Shown: in pieces, positions 9,086 to 17,289 of the stretch
Position numbering within the stretch: the first letter of the stretch is position 1
Layout: each line of letters starts with the position of its first letter
NCBI RefSeq assembly: GCF_016107305.1
Contig: NZ_RCVR01000018.1
Span: 1-64,000 of the forward strand
Source of the DNA: Roseomonas sp. KE2513
Lineage (GTDB): Bacteria > Pseudomonadota > Alphaproteobacteria > Acetobacterales > Acetobacteraceae
Direction: 5' to 3'
Length of the DNA stretch: 64,000 bases
Translations under genes and position numbers: made by a program
Notes under the pieces: model-generated
Told to the model about the DNA's origin: nothing
The model's database searches: none
What the model saw: the letters and a program-made list of their open reading frames with translations, nothing else

Positions 9086-9940
9086 TCAGGCCGCCAATCT
9101 CTCTACCGCGCCTGCCCTGTATGCCTCGTCGGGGGTTTGCCCCGCCAGAGTGCTGTGGGGGCGTGCCGTGTTGTAGTAGCTGATCCACTTCGACAGCCCG
9201 GCCCGCAGTTCGGAGCCGGTCTCGAAGGCATATAGGTAGACGCACTCGTACTTCAGACTGCGCCACAGCCGCTCGATGAAGACGTTGTTCATCCAGCGGC
9301 CGCGGCCGTCCATCGAGATGCGCACCCCGGCCTGCTGCAGTAGGCCGGTGAACCGCGGCGAGGTGAACTGGCCTCCCTGATCGGTATTGAAGATCTCTGG
9401 CCGACCGAACCGCGCCAAGGCTTCTTCCAGAGCCTCGATACAGAACTCCACCTCCATGGTGTTCGACACCCGCCAGGCCAGCACCTTCCGCGTCGCCCAG
9501 TCCATCACCGCGACCAGGTAGAGAAAGCCGCGGCGCATTGGCAGGTAGGTGATGTCAGCGCACCAGACCTGGTTTGGTCGGTCGATCGCCAGACCCCGCA
9601 GCAGATAGGGGAAGATCCGGTGCTCGGGGTTTGGCACCGTGGTCCGCGGCCGCTGGTAGATCGGCACCAAGCCCATCTTCGCCATCAGCCGCCGAATGCG
9701 CTTGCGGCCGACCACGTAGCCCTCGCGCCGGAGATGGCGCGCCATCTGCCGCGAGCCGTACCAGGGCGTCTGCAGGAACTGCGCGTCGATCAGCCGCATC
9801 ACCTCAAGGTTCAGCGCCGTCTCGCCCGCGGGCCGGTGATAGAACCCCGACCGGCTGATCGAAACCAGCTCGCACTGCCGCACCACCGACAGGTCGGGAT
9901 CGCCCGGCTCGATCAGCTGGCGGCGCCGATCGAGGCTCAT
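9086..9940 (-). CDS. IS3-family transposase OrfB
   Basis: The 284-aa protein has the HTH_21-type N-terminal part (SISRSGFYHRP, YGSRQMARHLRREGY) and an rve integrase core. The catalytic triad is visible: D in CADITYLP, D in NTDQGGQFTS and E in NVFIERLWRSLKYE, with roughly 35-residue D-E spacing. The C-terminal YYNTARPHSTLAGQTP is characteristic. Its ATG overlaps the orfA stop as ATGA, so expression needs either coupling or the programmed frameshift usual in IS3. The frame is complete. Confidence 0.92.
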   Translation of the reverse strand: MSLDRRRQLIEPGDPDLSVVRQCELVSISRSGFYHRPAGETALNLEVMRLIDAQFLQTPWYGSRQMARHLRREGYVVGRKRIRRLMAKMGLVPIYQRPRTTVPNPEHRIFPYLLRGLAIDRPNQVWCADITYLPMRRGFLYLVAVMDWATRKVLAWRVSNTMEVEFCIEALEEALARFGRPEIFNTDQGGQFTSPRFTGLLQQAGVRISMDGRGRWMNNVFIERLWRSLKYECVYLYAFETGSELRAGLSKWISYYNTARPHSTLAGQTPDEAYRAGAVERLAA

Positions 9941-10227
9941 CGGCCGGACGCCTTAGCCAAAAAATCCCGCTCCACCACGAGCTGCCCGATCTTGGCGTGC
10001 AGCTTCTCAACGTCCGCCTCGGTCGCCTTTGCGCTCTCCTGAACCGCCGACTTGCCGGAGAACACCGCCGTCAGCCCCTCCATGGCCTGCCGCTTCCACT
10101 CACCCACCATCGTCTGGTGAATGCCGTGCTTGGCCGCCAACTGTGCGGTCGTCAGCTCACCCCGCAGCGCTTCCAACGCCACCTTCGCCTTGAACTCCGC
10201 CGAATACCGCGTCCGCTTGCCCGTCAT
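9937..10227 (-). CDS. IS3-family transposase OrfA
   Basis: This 96-aa helix-turn-helix protein (KRTRYSAEFKAKVALEAL, TTAQLAAKHGIHQTMVGEWK) is the standard OrfA of IS3 elements. It continues into a Leu-zipper-like segment ending KIGQLVVERDFLAKASGR. It binds the IS ends and regulates or joins OrfB. The start ATG at 10227 lies 66 bases inside the right terminal repeat. Confidence 0.9.
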   Translation of the reverse strand: MTGKRTRYSAEFKAKVALEALRGELTTAQLAAKHGIHQTMVGEWKRQAMEGLTAVFSGKSAVQESAKATEADVEKLHAKIGQLVVERDFLAKASGR

Positions 10228-10293
10228 CCCGGTCCGTCCTTCTCGCAGGCGAACCGAGCTTAACCACCTGTCCGATATCCGGGGACCACCTCA

Positions 10294-11352
10294 GATATCT
10301 GCTTCGCCTGCTTCACATCCGCATCCCGCGCTCGCGGCTCGACCCCACCCGCTCCCGCTCCGCCTCGCGCTGCTGCTCGGCCGCTCTCTCCATCGCCTCG
10401 TGCGCGATGCGGCCCCCAGCTTTCCGTCCGCATCACTCGGCCAAGTCCCTCCTCCCCCGCGTGCAGCTCCCGCCTGCCGTGCCGCACCCGGGCCAAGTCG
10501 TCATCCCCGAACCGCTGCTTCGCCGCCTGCCACCGCCGCGAGTTCCGCCGCAACCCCGGGCTTGCCCGCCACTCGCGCGCCCAGACCTTCTCGACACGCG
10601 CATCCGACCGCCCGTGCCACGTCCAGTATTCGGCGCCTTGTGTCATTATGGGCCGGTCCTTTGTGCCATCCCGCTCCGCGGCCTCCAACGCCTGAATCGC
10701 CTGTCACGCTGCCGGTGACAGGCCGAGGATCTACACCGCGTCACGCGACCGCTGCCACTCGACGCTCCGGACGTGGGCGGCCCCCGTCCGCTCCTCACTC
10801 TCGCACAGCCGCACCAGCCCGGCCCCCACCCAGCCGGCACACCGCACCGCCTCATCCAGCTTCGCCTTCGCCGCGCCGGACGCGAACCACCCCGCCTTGC
10901 CCCGCAGCTCCGGCCCGCCGTGGCCCAGGGCGCGCTTCGCCCCCTTCGGGCCACCCTCCGCCGTCTCCAAGGCGTGGAGCCGCCGCCCTGCCTCGCTCGG
11001 GTCGCCTGTTCGCAGGAACTACCGGAGGACTAGGAGCGCGAAGAGCTGCAATTGAGTGTGATCCCTGCGCGAGTACCGGCTGGCGTACTCCGGCAGTGCT
11101 GCCCGGCCCATCATCATGGCCTCTCGCGCTACCCGAACCGCCGACTTCGACATCCTCCTCGTTCATCACCTTCCGGCACACGCCGAAAAGCGTCCCAACC
11201 CGCTACGGCCGGGCAGGGTTTCAACCGAGCATCCCAGCCTCTTAAAGCAACCACGGGAGGAGGTTAAGGATTCGCTTCGGTCAGTGCCATGACGTCCCGC
11301 ATCTCGTGGAAGGCGGCACATTCGCGCAGCAGCCCCGAAGGCGACATGCCCG
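10294..11352 (-). pseudogene. Degenerate region with transposase N-terminal scrap
   Basis: No intact gene is supported in this kilobase. On the minus strand at about 11020-11135 a frame reads MMMGRAALPEYASRYSRRDH, then TQLQLFALLVLR before a stop. This matches the N-terminus of DDE transposases whose next residues are an YLR-type helix. Further down, 10731-10970 and 10260-10688 hold open but unrecognised minus-strand frames separated by stops; one contains EYWTWHGRSDARVEKVWARE. The IS3 element inserted into the end of this region. I read it as decayed mobile or plasmid sequence. Confidence 0.4.
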
Positions 11353-11760
11353 CTACTCGTTCAAGTTGGCAATAACTTCAATGACATGACACTCGGCGAT
11401 GCGCCCGTGGGTGCCACGCTCGACCATCGCTTCCAGCTCCGCACGAAGGGCTGTGAGCTGGACGATTTTCTGCCCGACAGCAGCCAGGTGGGTGCGGGCG
11501 ATCGTATCGGCCTCGTCGCAGGGCTGCTCCGGCAGGCCTGCCAACGCTAGGAGTTGACGGATGGCATTCAGATCGAATCCAAGGTCGCGGGCGTGCCGGA
11601 TGAACTTGAGGCGCCGCACGTCCTCAATGTCGTAGCCGCGACGGTTAGCACCGGTGCGGGCGGGTACGGGTAGCAGGCCAATCCCTTCGTAATACCGAAT
11701 GGTAGCCACCTTCACGCCGGCGAGTCTGGACACGGTTCCGATCGGCATTGGCTGCGACAT
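11353..11760 (-). CDS. MerR-family metal-responsive regulator
   Basis: The 135-aa protein has a standard MerR winged helix (IGTVSRLAGVKVATIRYYEGIG, RRLKFIRHARDLGFDL) and a long dimerisation helix. A Cys in EQPCDEADTIA and one in IAECHVIE fit metal-sensing members such as ZntR/CadR/MerR. The Cys usually found before HG in the loop (CxHG) is replaced here by Thr (RGTHGR), so the metal site is unusual. It is divergent from the His-rich gene and a palindromic operator lies 12-28 bases before its start. Effector metal cannot be read from sequence. Confidence 0.85.
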   Translation of the reverse strand: MSQPMPIGTVSRLAGVKVATIRYYEGIGLLPVPARTGANRRGYDIEDVRRLKFIRHARDLGFDLNAIRQLLALAGLPEQPCDEADTIARTHLAAVGQKIVQLTALRAELEAMVERGTHGRIAECHVIEVIANLNE

Positions 11761-11766
11761 TCCCGC

Positions 11767-11797
11767 TTGCTCCTCTAGTGGCTAGAGGATGTAGCAG
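11767..11797 (+). promoter_or_regulatory. MerR-type operator/promoter
   Basis: CCTCTAG (11772-11778) and CTAGAGG (11782-11788) form a perfect inverted repeat with a TGG centre. This is the usual MerR operator geometry. A -35-like TTGCTC (11767-11772) and a weak -10 TAGCAG (11792-11797) flank it with a 19-base spacer, pointing toward the His-rich gene. On the other strand AGGAG inside the repeat may serve as the merR ribosome-binding site. An alternative sigma-70-like TTGACG at 11845 lies closer to the downstream gene. Confidence 0.65.
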
Positions 11798-11952
11798 GGT
11801 TCTCCAGCCAGTGAAGATGATTCGCTTGTGCTGGGAACCAAGCCTTGACGCGCTAACGGTCTGTTACGACGCGTGTTGAAGGTGGCGGGCGCGGACGTGC
11901 CATCCCGGCGCGGCGTCACTCGCACCTAAACCAACCAAGAAAGGAAGCAGTC

Positions 11953-12225
11953 ATGCCGCAAGAGAAGTCCGGTCAGCACCACGACCACCCTGGCCACAAG
12001 CCCGGCGACCTCGACCAGCACGGGCACCGCGACAAGGCCGTGCAGGAAAAGCCCGGTCAGCATCACGATCATCCCGGCCATACCCCCGGCGACCTCGACG
12101 AGCACGGGCATCGGGACAAGACCGTGCAGGAGCAGCCCGGTCAGCACCACGACCACCCTGGTCACAAGCCCGGCGACCTCGACCAGCACGGGCACCGCGA
12201 CAAGAGTGCCTCGTCGAAGCCCTGA
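11953..12225 (+). CDS. His-rich triple-repeat protein (putative metal buffer)
   Basis: The 90-aa protein is Met plus three 28-residue repeats (residues 2-29, 30-57, 58-85) and an ASSKP tail. Each repeat has the core PGQHHDHPGHKPGDLDQHGH with six His at fixed places, so 18 of 90 residues are His. The repeats also hold conserved Asp and Pro-Gly turns. No signal peptide or membrane segment is present, so it should be cytosolic. AAGGAAG lies just before the ATG. Location next to a MerR regulator and operator suggests metal-induced expression and a buffering role (Zn, Ni, Co or Cu); that function is inference. I recognise no named family. Confidence 0.7.
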   Translation: MPQEKSGQHHDHPGHKPGDLDQHGHRDKAVQEKPGQHHDHPGHTPGDLDEHGHRDKTVQEQPGQHHDHPGHKPGDLDQHGHRDKSASSKP

Positions 12226-12236
12226 GGGACGTGCCT

Positions 12237-12270
12237 GACAGCAGGGCCGCGTTTACGCGGCCCTGCTGTC
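12237..12270 (+). terminator. Strong hairpin terminator after the His-rich gene
   Basis: GACAGCAGGGCCGCG (12237-12251) pairs perfectly over 15 bases with 12256-12270 around a TTTA loop, starting 11 bases after the stop. The T-run is weak. Confidence 0.75.
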
Positions 12271-12323
12271 TCCTAACGGTAATGCGCCGCCGAGGACTGA
12301 AGCCAGAAACGTAGGAGCAGCAT

Positions 12324-12752
12324 ATGAGCGATCCGACCACCGAGCGGCCTGTTGTCGGCATGCCCTGCCCGCGCTGCCGCGTGGACCTGATCATGAGTGA
12401 CCGGCAAGGCGTCGAGATCGACTACTGCCCAATGTGCCGCGGCGTTTGGCTCGACCGCGGGGAGCTGGACAAGGTCATCGAGCGCAACGCACAGTTTCAA
12501 GCGCCTTCCACGCCGAATGCGGCGGCTTCCCAGCCCCCTTCTCCCGGCACGGCCAGCCCCTGGATGGCTCCCGCTCAGGGAGCGCCCGGCTATGCACCGG
12601 GTACGCCGCCGCCTGCCGGCTGGGGGCCGGGCTACGGTCAGCACGGTGAATATGGCGGGCATGGTGCTGGCCACGGGGGAGGGCACGGCGTAGGACATGG
12701 CGGTAGCCGCGACGGGCATAACAACTCGTTTCTCGGCAGGCTGTTCCGCTAA
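12324..12752 (+). CDS. zf-TFIIB zinc-ribbon protein with Gly/His-rich tail
   Basis: The 142-aa protein has an N-terminal TFIIB-type zinc ribbon: CPRCRVDLIM, then CPMCRGVWLDRGELDKVIE, about residues 15-53. A Pro/Ala linker follows, then a Gly/His tail (GEYGGHGAGHGGGHGVGHGG). The ribbon family is common in bacteria and its role is unknown. The His tail could bind metal. AGGAG lies before the ATG. It is followed after 8 bases by the phospholipase D gene, so the two are probably co-transcribed. Confidence 0.8.
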   Translation: MSDPTTERPVVGMPCPRCRVDLIMSDRQGVEIDYCPMCRGVWLDRGELDKVIERNAQFQAPSTPNAAASQPPSPGTASPWMAPAQGAPGYAPGTPPPAGWGPGYGQHGEYGGHGAGHGGGHGVGHGGSRDGHNNSFLGRLFR

Positions 12753-12760
12753 GGCGAGGC

Positions 12761-14368
12761 ATGACACCGAAGAACACAGCCCACGCGCAACAGAATGGGC
12801 CCGGTGATTCCAACCTCAGCCAGGTTCTGAAGCCAGGGACAACCTGCTGGCGCCTAGTTCACGCTGACCGGATGGCCGTGATCATCGACGCCGCCGAGTA
12901 TTTTCTCCACCTCAAAGCGGCAATTTTGCAGGCGCGGCATTCGATCCTGCTCGTCGGCTGGGATTTCGACGCCCGTATCGAACTCGACCGCAGCGGCCGT
13001 GCCCCAGCCTCCATTCCTAACCGGATTGGCTCTTTGCTGGACTACGCCGTGCGGTGCAATCCTGGGCTGCGCGTTTATGTGCTGCGCTGGGATCTCGCCT
13101 TTCTCAAGATGCCGTTCCGCGGCACGACGCCGTTCTTCCTGCTCGAATGGCTCGGCAGGCATCGTCTCCACTTCCATCTGGACAGGCACCACCCGCCAGG
13201 CGGCTGCCACCACCAGAAGATCGCGGTCATTGACGATGCACTGGCCTTCTGCGGCGGCATCGACGTCACCGGAGGCCGATGGGACACATCGGCCCATCGC
13301 GACGACGAGCCGGCCCGCCTGTGGCCGAATGGCACGCCGCACGGCCCCTGGCACGACGTGACGACGGCGGTAACCGGCGAAGCCGCACGCGCGCTTGGCG
13401 ATCTCGCTCGGGACCGCTGGTTCGCCGCCAACGGTTGGAAGCCCGATCCGCCGCCGATTGATCACAAGTGCTGGCCCGAGGAGCTGGACGCCGTGTTCCA
13501 CGACGTAAGCGTTGCGATCGCCCGCTCACAGCCGGCCTATGACGGTCAGCCGGAGGTGCGCGAGATCGAGGCGCTTTACCTTGCGGCGATCGCTTCAGCC
13601 CGCCACAGCATCTACCTGGAAAGCCAATATTTCAGCGCCCACCGGATCAGCGAAGCCCTGGAGCGACGCCTTGCCGAGCCGGACGGGCCCGAGGTCGTCA
13701 TCGTCAACCCCGATCGAGCTCAGGGCTGGCTCGAGGAGGAGGTGATGGGGGCGGGCCGCGCTCTTCTGCTCGGGAGGCTGCGCGAGGCGGACCTTTACGG
13801 ACGGCTGCGGTTTTGCACGCCTGTGACTGCGGGCGGCGCTGCCATCTACGTCCATGCCAAGGTGCTGGTGGTGGACGACACGCTGCTGCGGATCGGCTCG
13901 TCCAACATCAACAACCGCTCCATGGGCGTGGACACGGAGTGCGATCTGGCGGTCGAGGTCCGGCCGGAGGACGCAAGGGCACCGCAGCTGCGTGCTGCTA
14001 TTCTACGAGTGCGCGACAGCCTGCTTGCGGAGCACCTGGGCGTTGGCCGCGACGAGTTCCAGGCGGCATTCCAGGCGGCGGGTGGGTCACTTGTGCGGAC
14101 GCTTGACCGTTTAGCACGACCGTCAGGCCCCACCCTGGTGCCCTTCCATCCACCGGAGTTGTCGGAGGCCGAGCGCGAGCTGGCGGAGACCCACGCGCTT
14201 GACCCACACCGCCCCGAGGCCATGGCCGAGACGTTCATCCGCGCGCTTCGCCTCCTTCCGCCGGTCCGGGTGGCCGTTGCCGCCGCCCTGGTCGCGGTCG
14301 GCGCCAGTGTGGCCGCCTGGTACTGGCAACGCGCAGGCAGACGTCCTGGGCGGCGGATCGGGCAGTAG
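12761..14368 (+). CDS. Phospholipase D/cardiolipin-synthase-family protein
   Basis: This 535-aa protein has both HxK phosphodiesterase motifs: HHQKIAVIDDALAFCGGID near residue 145 and VHAKVLVVDDTLLRIGSSN near residue 365. Those are the paired PLD half-sites. The C-terminus ends with one hydrophobic segment (VAVAAALVAVGASVAAWYW) and a basic tail. The protein likely transfers or hydrolyses phosphatidyl groups at the inner membrane. A DedA gene follows after 11 bases; PLD and VTT/DedA domains are often fused or adjacent in other bacteria, so a joint membrane-lipid role is plausible. Confidence 0.85.
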   Translation: MTPKNTAHAQQNGPGDSNLSQVLKPGTTCWRLVHADRMAVIIDAAEYFLHLKAAILQARHSILLVGWDFDARIELDRSGRAPASIPNRIGSLLDYAVRCNPGLRVYVLRWDLAFLKMPFRGTTPFFLLEWLGRHRLHFHLDRHHPPGGCHHQKIAVIDDALAFCGGIDVTGGRWDTSAHRDDEPARLWPNGTPHGPWHDVTTAVTGEAARALGDLARDRWFAANGWKPDPPPIDHKCWPEELDAVFHDVSVAIARSQPAYDGQPEVREIEALYLAAIASARHSIYLESQYFSAHRISEALERRLAEPDGPEVVIVNPDRAQGWLEEEVMGAGRALLLGRLREADLYGRLRFCTPVTAGGAAIYVHAKVLVVDDTLLRIGSSNINNRSMGVDTECDLAVEVRPEDARAPQLRAAILRVRDSLLAEHLGVGRDEFQAAFQAAGGSLVRTLDRLARPSGPTLVPFHPPELSEAERELAETHALDPHRPEAMAETFIRALRLLPPVRVAVAAALVAVGASVAAWYWQRAGRRPGRRIGQ

Positions 14369-14379
14369 GAGGAGGCGTA

Positions 14380-14805
14380 GTGTTCGACTGGATCGTGGGC
14401 TTGGTGGAGCAGGGCGGCTACGTCGGCATCGCGCTGCTCATGCTTGCCGAGAACCTGTTCCCGCCGATCCCCTCCGAATTGATCATGCCGCTGGCGGGCT
14501 TCTCTGCCGCACAGGGCAAGCTGAACGTCGTGCTGGTCGTCTTGTCCGGTACAATCGGCTCTGTGCTGGGGGCGCTGGCTTGGTACTACGTCGGACGCTG
14601 GCTGGGACCGGACCGGCTGCGGCGCTTCGCCGCACGTCATGGCCGTTGGCTGACCCTCTCACCGACGGAGGTGGACCGCGACCGAGCCGCCTTTGCCCGC
14701 TGGGGAGCGCCGGCTGTGTTCACCGGGCGGCTGGTGCCAGCTGTGCGCACGCTGATCTCCGTGCCAGCTGCCGGGTTCCCCGTGCCGAAAGCGCCAAGGC
14801 CGTAG
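14380..14805 (+). CDS. DedA-family protein, C-terminally truncated
   Basis: GTG at 14380 follows GGAGGAGG. The protein is 141 aa, against about 200 usual for DedA. It keeps the N-terminal membrane segments (GYVGIALLMLAENLFPPIPSE) and the conserved GRLVPAVRTLISVPA, then ends after an unrelated PKAPRP tail. The last membrane segments are lost, probably by a frameshift or deletion near 14780. DedA proteins are inner-membrane lipid transporters; this one is probably inactive. It closes the zf-TFIIB/PLD operon. Confidence 0.75.
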   Translation: MFDWIVGLVEQGGYVGIALLMLAENLFPPIPSELIMPLAGFSAAQGKLNVVLVVLSGTIGSVLGALAWYYVGRWLGPDRLRRFAARHGRWLTLSPTEVDRDRAAFARWGAPAVFTGRLVPAVRTLISVPAAGFPVPKAPRP

Positions 14806-14935
14806 AGATCATTATCTGACGTGCACGTAATCCTCGTGCATGAAGATTGGGGATCTCGGACCGATCAGGCAATCTTAATCTCTGGCGCACTGTGTCGTCC
14901 GCGGCCGAGAATCCAGTTCTCGGAGGACAGGACGC

Positions 14936-15298
14936 TTGGCCAAACCGGCTGACATAGATGCCGACCTGACGCTGGAGATCAGCGGCAGCGATGTCACGCC
15001 CGATCGTTTCCAGCAGGCGACGGCAGCCTTCTTCGACCTGCTTGGGGAGGTCGGGAAAGGCGTGGCTGCAAAGGGTGAGCCTCTTGAATGGCGCGTCCAA
15101 GTCAAGCAGGGCAGTAACTTGGTCGGCGTTCTCCCTAGGCCTCGGTTGTCCCAGGCCACGGCGACAGGTACCCGCAGGGTCATTGTCGCTGGGTTGAGCC
15201 CTCCAAAGGGCGGCGGAGGAACCTCCAGGGTTCAGCGATCGTGCTCTTCTCTGCCTGAAGCGACTGATTGGAACCACGCCAGCGCACGACGAGGGTGA
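14936..15298 (+). CDS. Hypothetical protein, possibly truncated
   Basis: A TTG start at 14936 is supported by GGAGG at 14922-14926. The first 65 residues look like a real alpha/beta protein (ADIDADLTLEISGSDVTPD, AATAAFFDLLGEVGKGV, EWRVQVKQGSNLVGVLP). After about residue 70 the text becomes Ser/Arg/Gly-rich and unlike a folded domain, suggesting a lost 3' end. I do not recognise the family. It lies directly after the broken DedA gene, another sign of rearrangement here. Confidence 0.4.
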   Translation: MAKPADIDADLTLEISGSDVTPDRFQQATAAFFDLLGEVGKGVAAKGEPLEWRVQVKQGSNLVGVLPRPRLSQATATGTRRVIVAGLSPPKGGGGTSRVQRSCSSLPEATDWNHASARRG

Positions 15299-15480
15299 TT
15301 TCAAAATTGCGGTGTGGGGCCAGAAGAGTGGTCTTATCGGATCACCAGCACTTGCGATATGCCGACCCTTTGTGGTGAGTCCAAAGCTGGATCTGCGCCC
15401 ACCGGCTCAAGGCGTAGCTAATGGACCAGAAACCTGATCCCAACAAACACCCTGACGCTTAGCTCTGTCGAGAGCTCGGC

Positions 15481-15789
15481 CTATGACACGGTCACCAACT
15501 GGTAGCATGAACTGTTCATCGGCGTCTCTGCCAAGTTAAGATAGCAGATCGCGAGCTTGCCTCCCTGGACAAGGTGATATGCCAGGACAGGACCTGCTTG
15601 GGAGACGCCAACAACCTGCCATCCATCCGCGACCAGTTGTGTGACGGAGCGGTCTAGGCTGACTTCCCTTACTGGTTGGCCGTCTTCAGGCGCCCGGCGC
15701 GAGGACTGCGCAGAACAGGGGTGGATCTGGACGACAGCCAGAGAAATTAGGGCTCCCAGCGTGACCGTGTGTACTACTCCCAGGATCAA
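15481..15789 (-). CDS. Small secreted hypothetical protein
   Basis: The 102-aa product starts with a hydrophobic segment (GVVHTVTLGALISLAVVQI) and a likely signal-peptidase site near CSAQ. The mature part reads as a small folded domain (SLDRSVTQLVADGWQVVGVS, YHLVQGGKLAICYLN) with two Cys that could form a disulfide. Codon use fits its neighbours. It lies downstream of copCD on the same strand, about 90 bases away, so it may be co-transcribed. Function unknown. Confidence 0.55.
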   Translation of the reverse strand: MILGVVHTVTLGALISLAVVQIHPCSAQSSRRAPEDGQPVREVSLDRSVTQLVADGWQVVGVSQAGPVLAYHLVQGGKLAICYLNLAETPMNSSCYQLVTVS

Positions 15790-15878
15790 GGCGGCGTGCC
15801 CTCCACTGCAAAAGCGACCTCAAGCGTCCGACGTTGGCCGAGCAGTCCCTGTTTCCGGATCTGCTCGTCGACGCAGCT

Positions 15879-16766
15879 TTAGCCCTCGCCTTGGGGACTG
15901 GTGGAGGTCATCTCTGCCACTGCCCAAAACACCAGGATCATGACGACGGTCTCCCAGCCTATCGAGGCTGCGAGCCGAGTTCCAGACCCAGGGGCGTTTG
16001 CCGCGAGGGCAGGCGTCAGCCACAACTTGTGCCAAGCAGCAAAACCGAGCAGCACGCCCACCAGCGCCACCTTGATCATAAGAGCCCAGCCATAGGCTGT
16101 GGTTGCTAGCACTTCCACGCTCCCGACCAGGAGCCAAGCCAAGATCGAACCAGCAAGGAGGAGTGCACCCACGATCCTCGCAGCGGCACGTGCCCACCCC
16201 TCGATGAGGCGGGCAGCCGTCGGACCACCACGCTTGGCGGCTAGTGCCAGGGGCCACAGGCTTCCTGCCCAAAAGGACACCGCGAGGAGGTGCAGGATTA
16301 GAGCGGCCGCCAGCAGAGCCCGTGGCTGATGCTGCGTGGTGTGTCCAACCGCCGTGAAGCTACCCGCGACAGTCAGGATGCCAGCAACACCCAGCACAAT
16401 GGTGCTCCGACCTATCCAGGTTGCGATCCCGATGGCGAGCAATCCTGCCCAGGTTATCAGGACCGAAACTCCGGGCCGGGACGTCAACATCACACCCCAG
16501 ATCTCAACGTCGAGGACGTCCCCGTCTGACGCCAGGGCGACCTGGGAAGTCAACCAGGCGCCACTGGCAGCCAAGCCGATCACCACCATCCCCAACGTCG
16601 CCTGGCGACACGCTGCGACGTCCTGGGGATCCTGAAGGCTGCCGAAGCCTAGCGAGAAGATCGCCAGCCCAGCAGCTCTCAGGGACGCCACGTAGTAGGC
16701 GATCCTCAGTGCTGCGGCCGTTGCGCGGAGGAGTTCTGGCTCCGGCCGCAGAACCTCCAGGATCAC
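15879..16766 (-). CDS. copD: CopD-family copper-resistance membrane protein
   Basis: GTG at 16766 overlaps the copC stop as GTGA. This gives a 295-aa protein, close to the usual CopD length; the longer frame to 16973 would run through copC. About eight hydrophobic segments are present. The conserved His-bearing parts are visible (FTAVGHTTQHQPRALL, LHLLAVSFWAGSLWPL). CopD works in the inner membrane with periplasmic CopC in copper uptake or handling. It is separated from copABRS by two dead insertion sequences. Confidence 0.88.
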   Translation of the reverse strand: MILEVLRPEPELLRATAAALRIAYYVASLRAAGLAIFSLGFGSLQDPQDVAACRQATLGMVVIGLAASGAWLTSQVALASDGDVLDVEIWGVMLTSRPGVSVLITWAGLLAIGIATWIGRSTIVLGVAGILTVAGSFTAVGHTTQHQPRALLAAALILHLLAVSFWAGSLWPLALAAKRGGPTAARLIEGWARAAARIVGALLLAGSILAWLLVGSVEVLATTAYGWALMIKVALVGVLLGFAAWHKLWLTPALAANAPGSGTRLAASIGWETVVMILVFWAVAEMTSTSPQGEG

Positions 16767-17140
16767 CGGGCGGCAGCCACGGCGAACTTCACCGTCCCGC
16801 TCATTACATGCCCGTCGTCGCCCATAGCGCGCCACTCCAACCGGTAGGCACCGGACGGCAAGGGAGCCGCCACCGTGGCCGTCGCCCTGGCCGACGCAGC
16901 ACGTCCTCCTTCTCGGCGCACCTGGTGCTCCCGGCCGCTCTCGTCGAGCAGGCGCAGTGCCGTGACCCGGCATTCCTCACTAAACGCCAGGTTCAGGGCG
17001 CGTGGCGAAGAAGGCAGGGTTGCCGCATCCGCCGGGTCAGAACTGTGGAGCATCGCGTGCGCCGATGCTGCCGTCGGGGTGAGCGCGGCCAGGGTGAGCG
17101 CCAGCAAACGCCTCCTGAGAAGGTGGAAGCGTGAAAGCAT
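16763..17140 (-). CDS. copC: Periplasmic copper-binding protein CopC
   Basis: ATG 17140 has GGAG 8 nt upstream, giving 125 aa. The signal peptide ends ASA, so mature CopC begins with His (HAMLHSSDPAD), the residue that ligates Cu(II) through its N-terminus. The beta-sandwich pattern (LPSSPRALNLAFSEE) and the C-terminal GDDGHVMSGTVKFAV with the second conserved His are both present. It binds Cu(II) in the periplasm and partners CopD, with which it overlaps. Confidence 0.92.
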   Translation of the reverse strand: MLSRFHLLRRRLLALTLAALTPTAASAHAMLHSSDPADAATLPSSPRALNLAFSEECRVTALRLLDESGREHQVRREGGRAASARATATVAAPLPSGAYRLEWRAMGDDGHVMSGTVKFAVAAAR

Positions 17141-17289
17141 GATGTCTCCAATGCTCAAGCCCCGTAATCCCGTCTTTCATGGAAGAAGACGAATGCGGGC
17201 AACCCCTTTTCATAACCGACCCGGCCCACCACACCAGCCGGATTTCCGCACCAATTTGTTGCCGCCGTGGTCACCCGAAGTGCGAAAGC

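Larger units (their letters stand above)
9025..10293 (-). mobile_element. Complete IS3-family insertion sequence
   Basis: The 1269-bp element has imperfect 25-bp terminal inverted repeats: TGAGGTGGTCCCC at 9025 and its reverse complement ending at 10293, both followed inward by a shared TCGGACA. The flanking triplet GAT is duplicated (9022-9024 and 10294-10296), the 3-bp target duplication typical of IS3. It contains orfA and orfB on the minus strand. Ends, duplication and both frames look intact, so it is probably a recent and perhaps active insertion. Confidence 0.9.

Noticed and set aside
10260-10688. 142-aa minus-strand frame as a relaxase or plasmid gene
   Set aside because: Arg/Ala/Gly-rich with no relaxase motifs; its 3' end lies inside the IS3 terminal repeat.
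11953-12225. Three 84-bp direct repeats as a possible CRISPR array
   Set aside because: The repeats are contiguous, in frame and coding, with no spacers.
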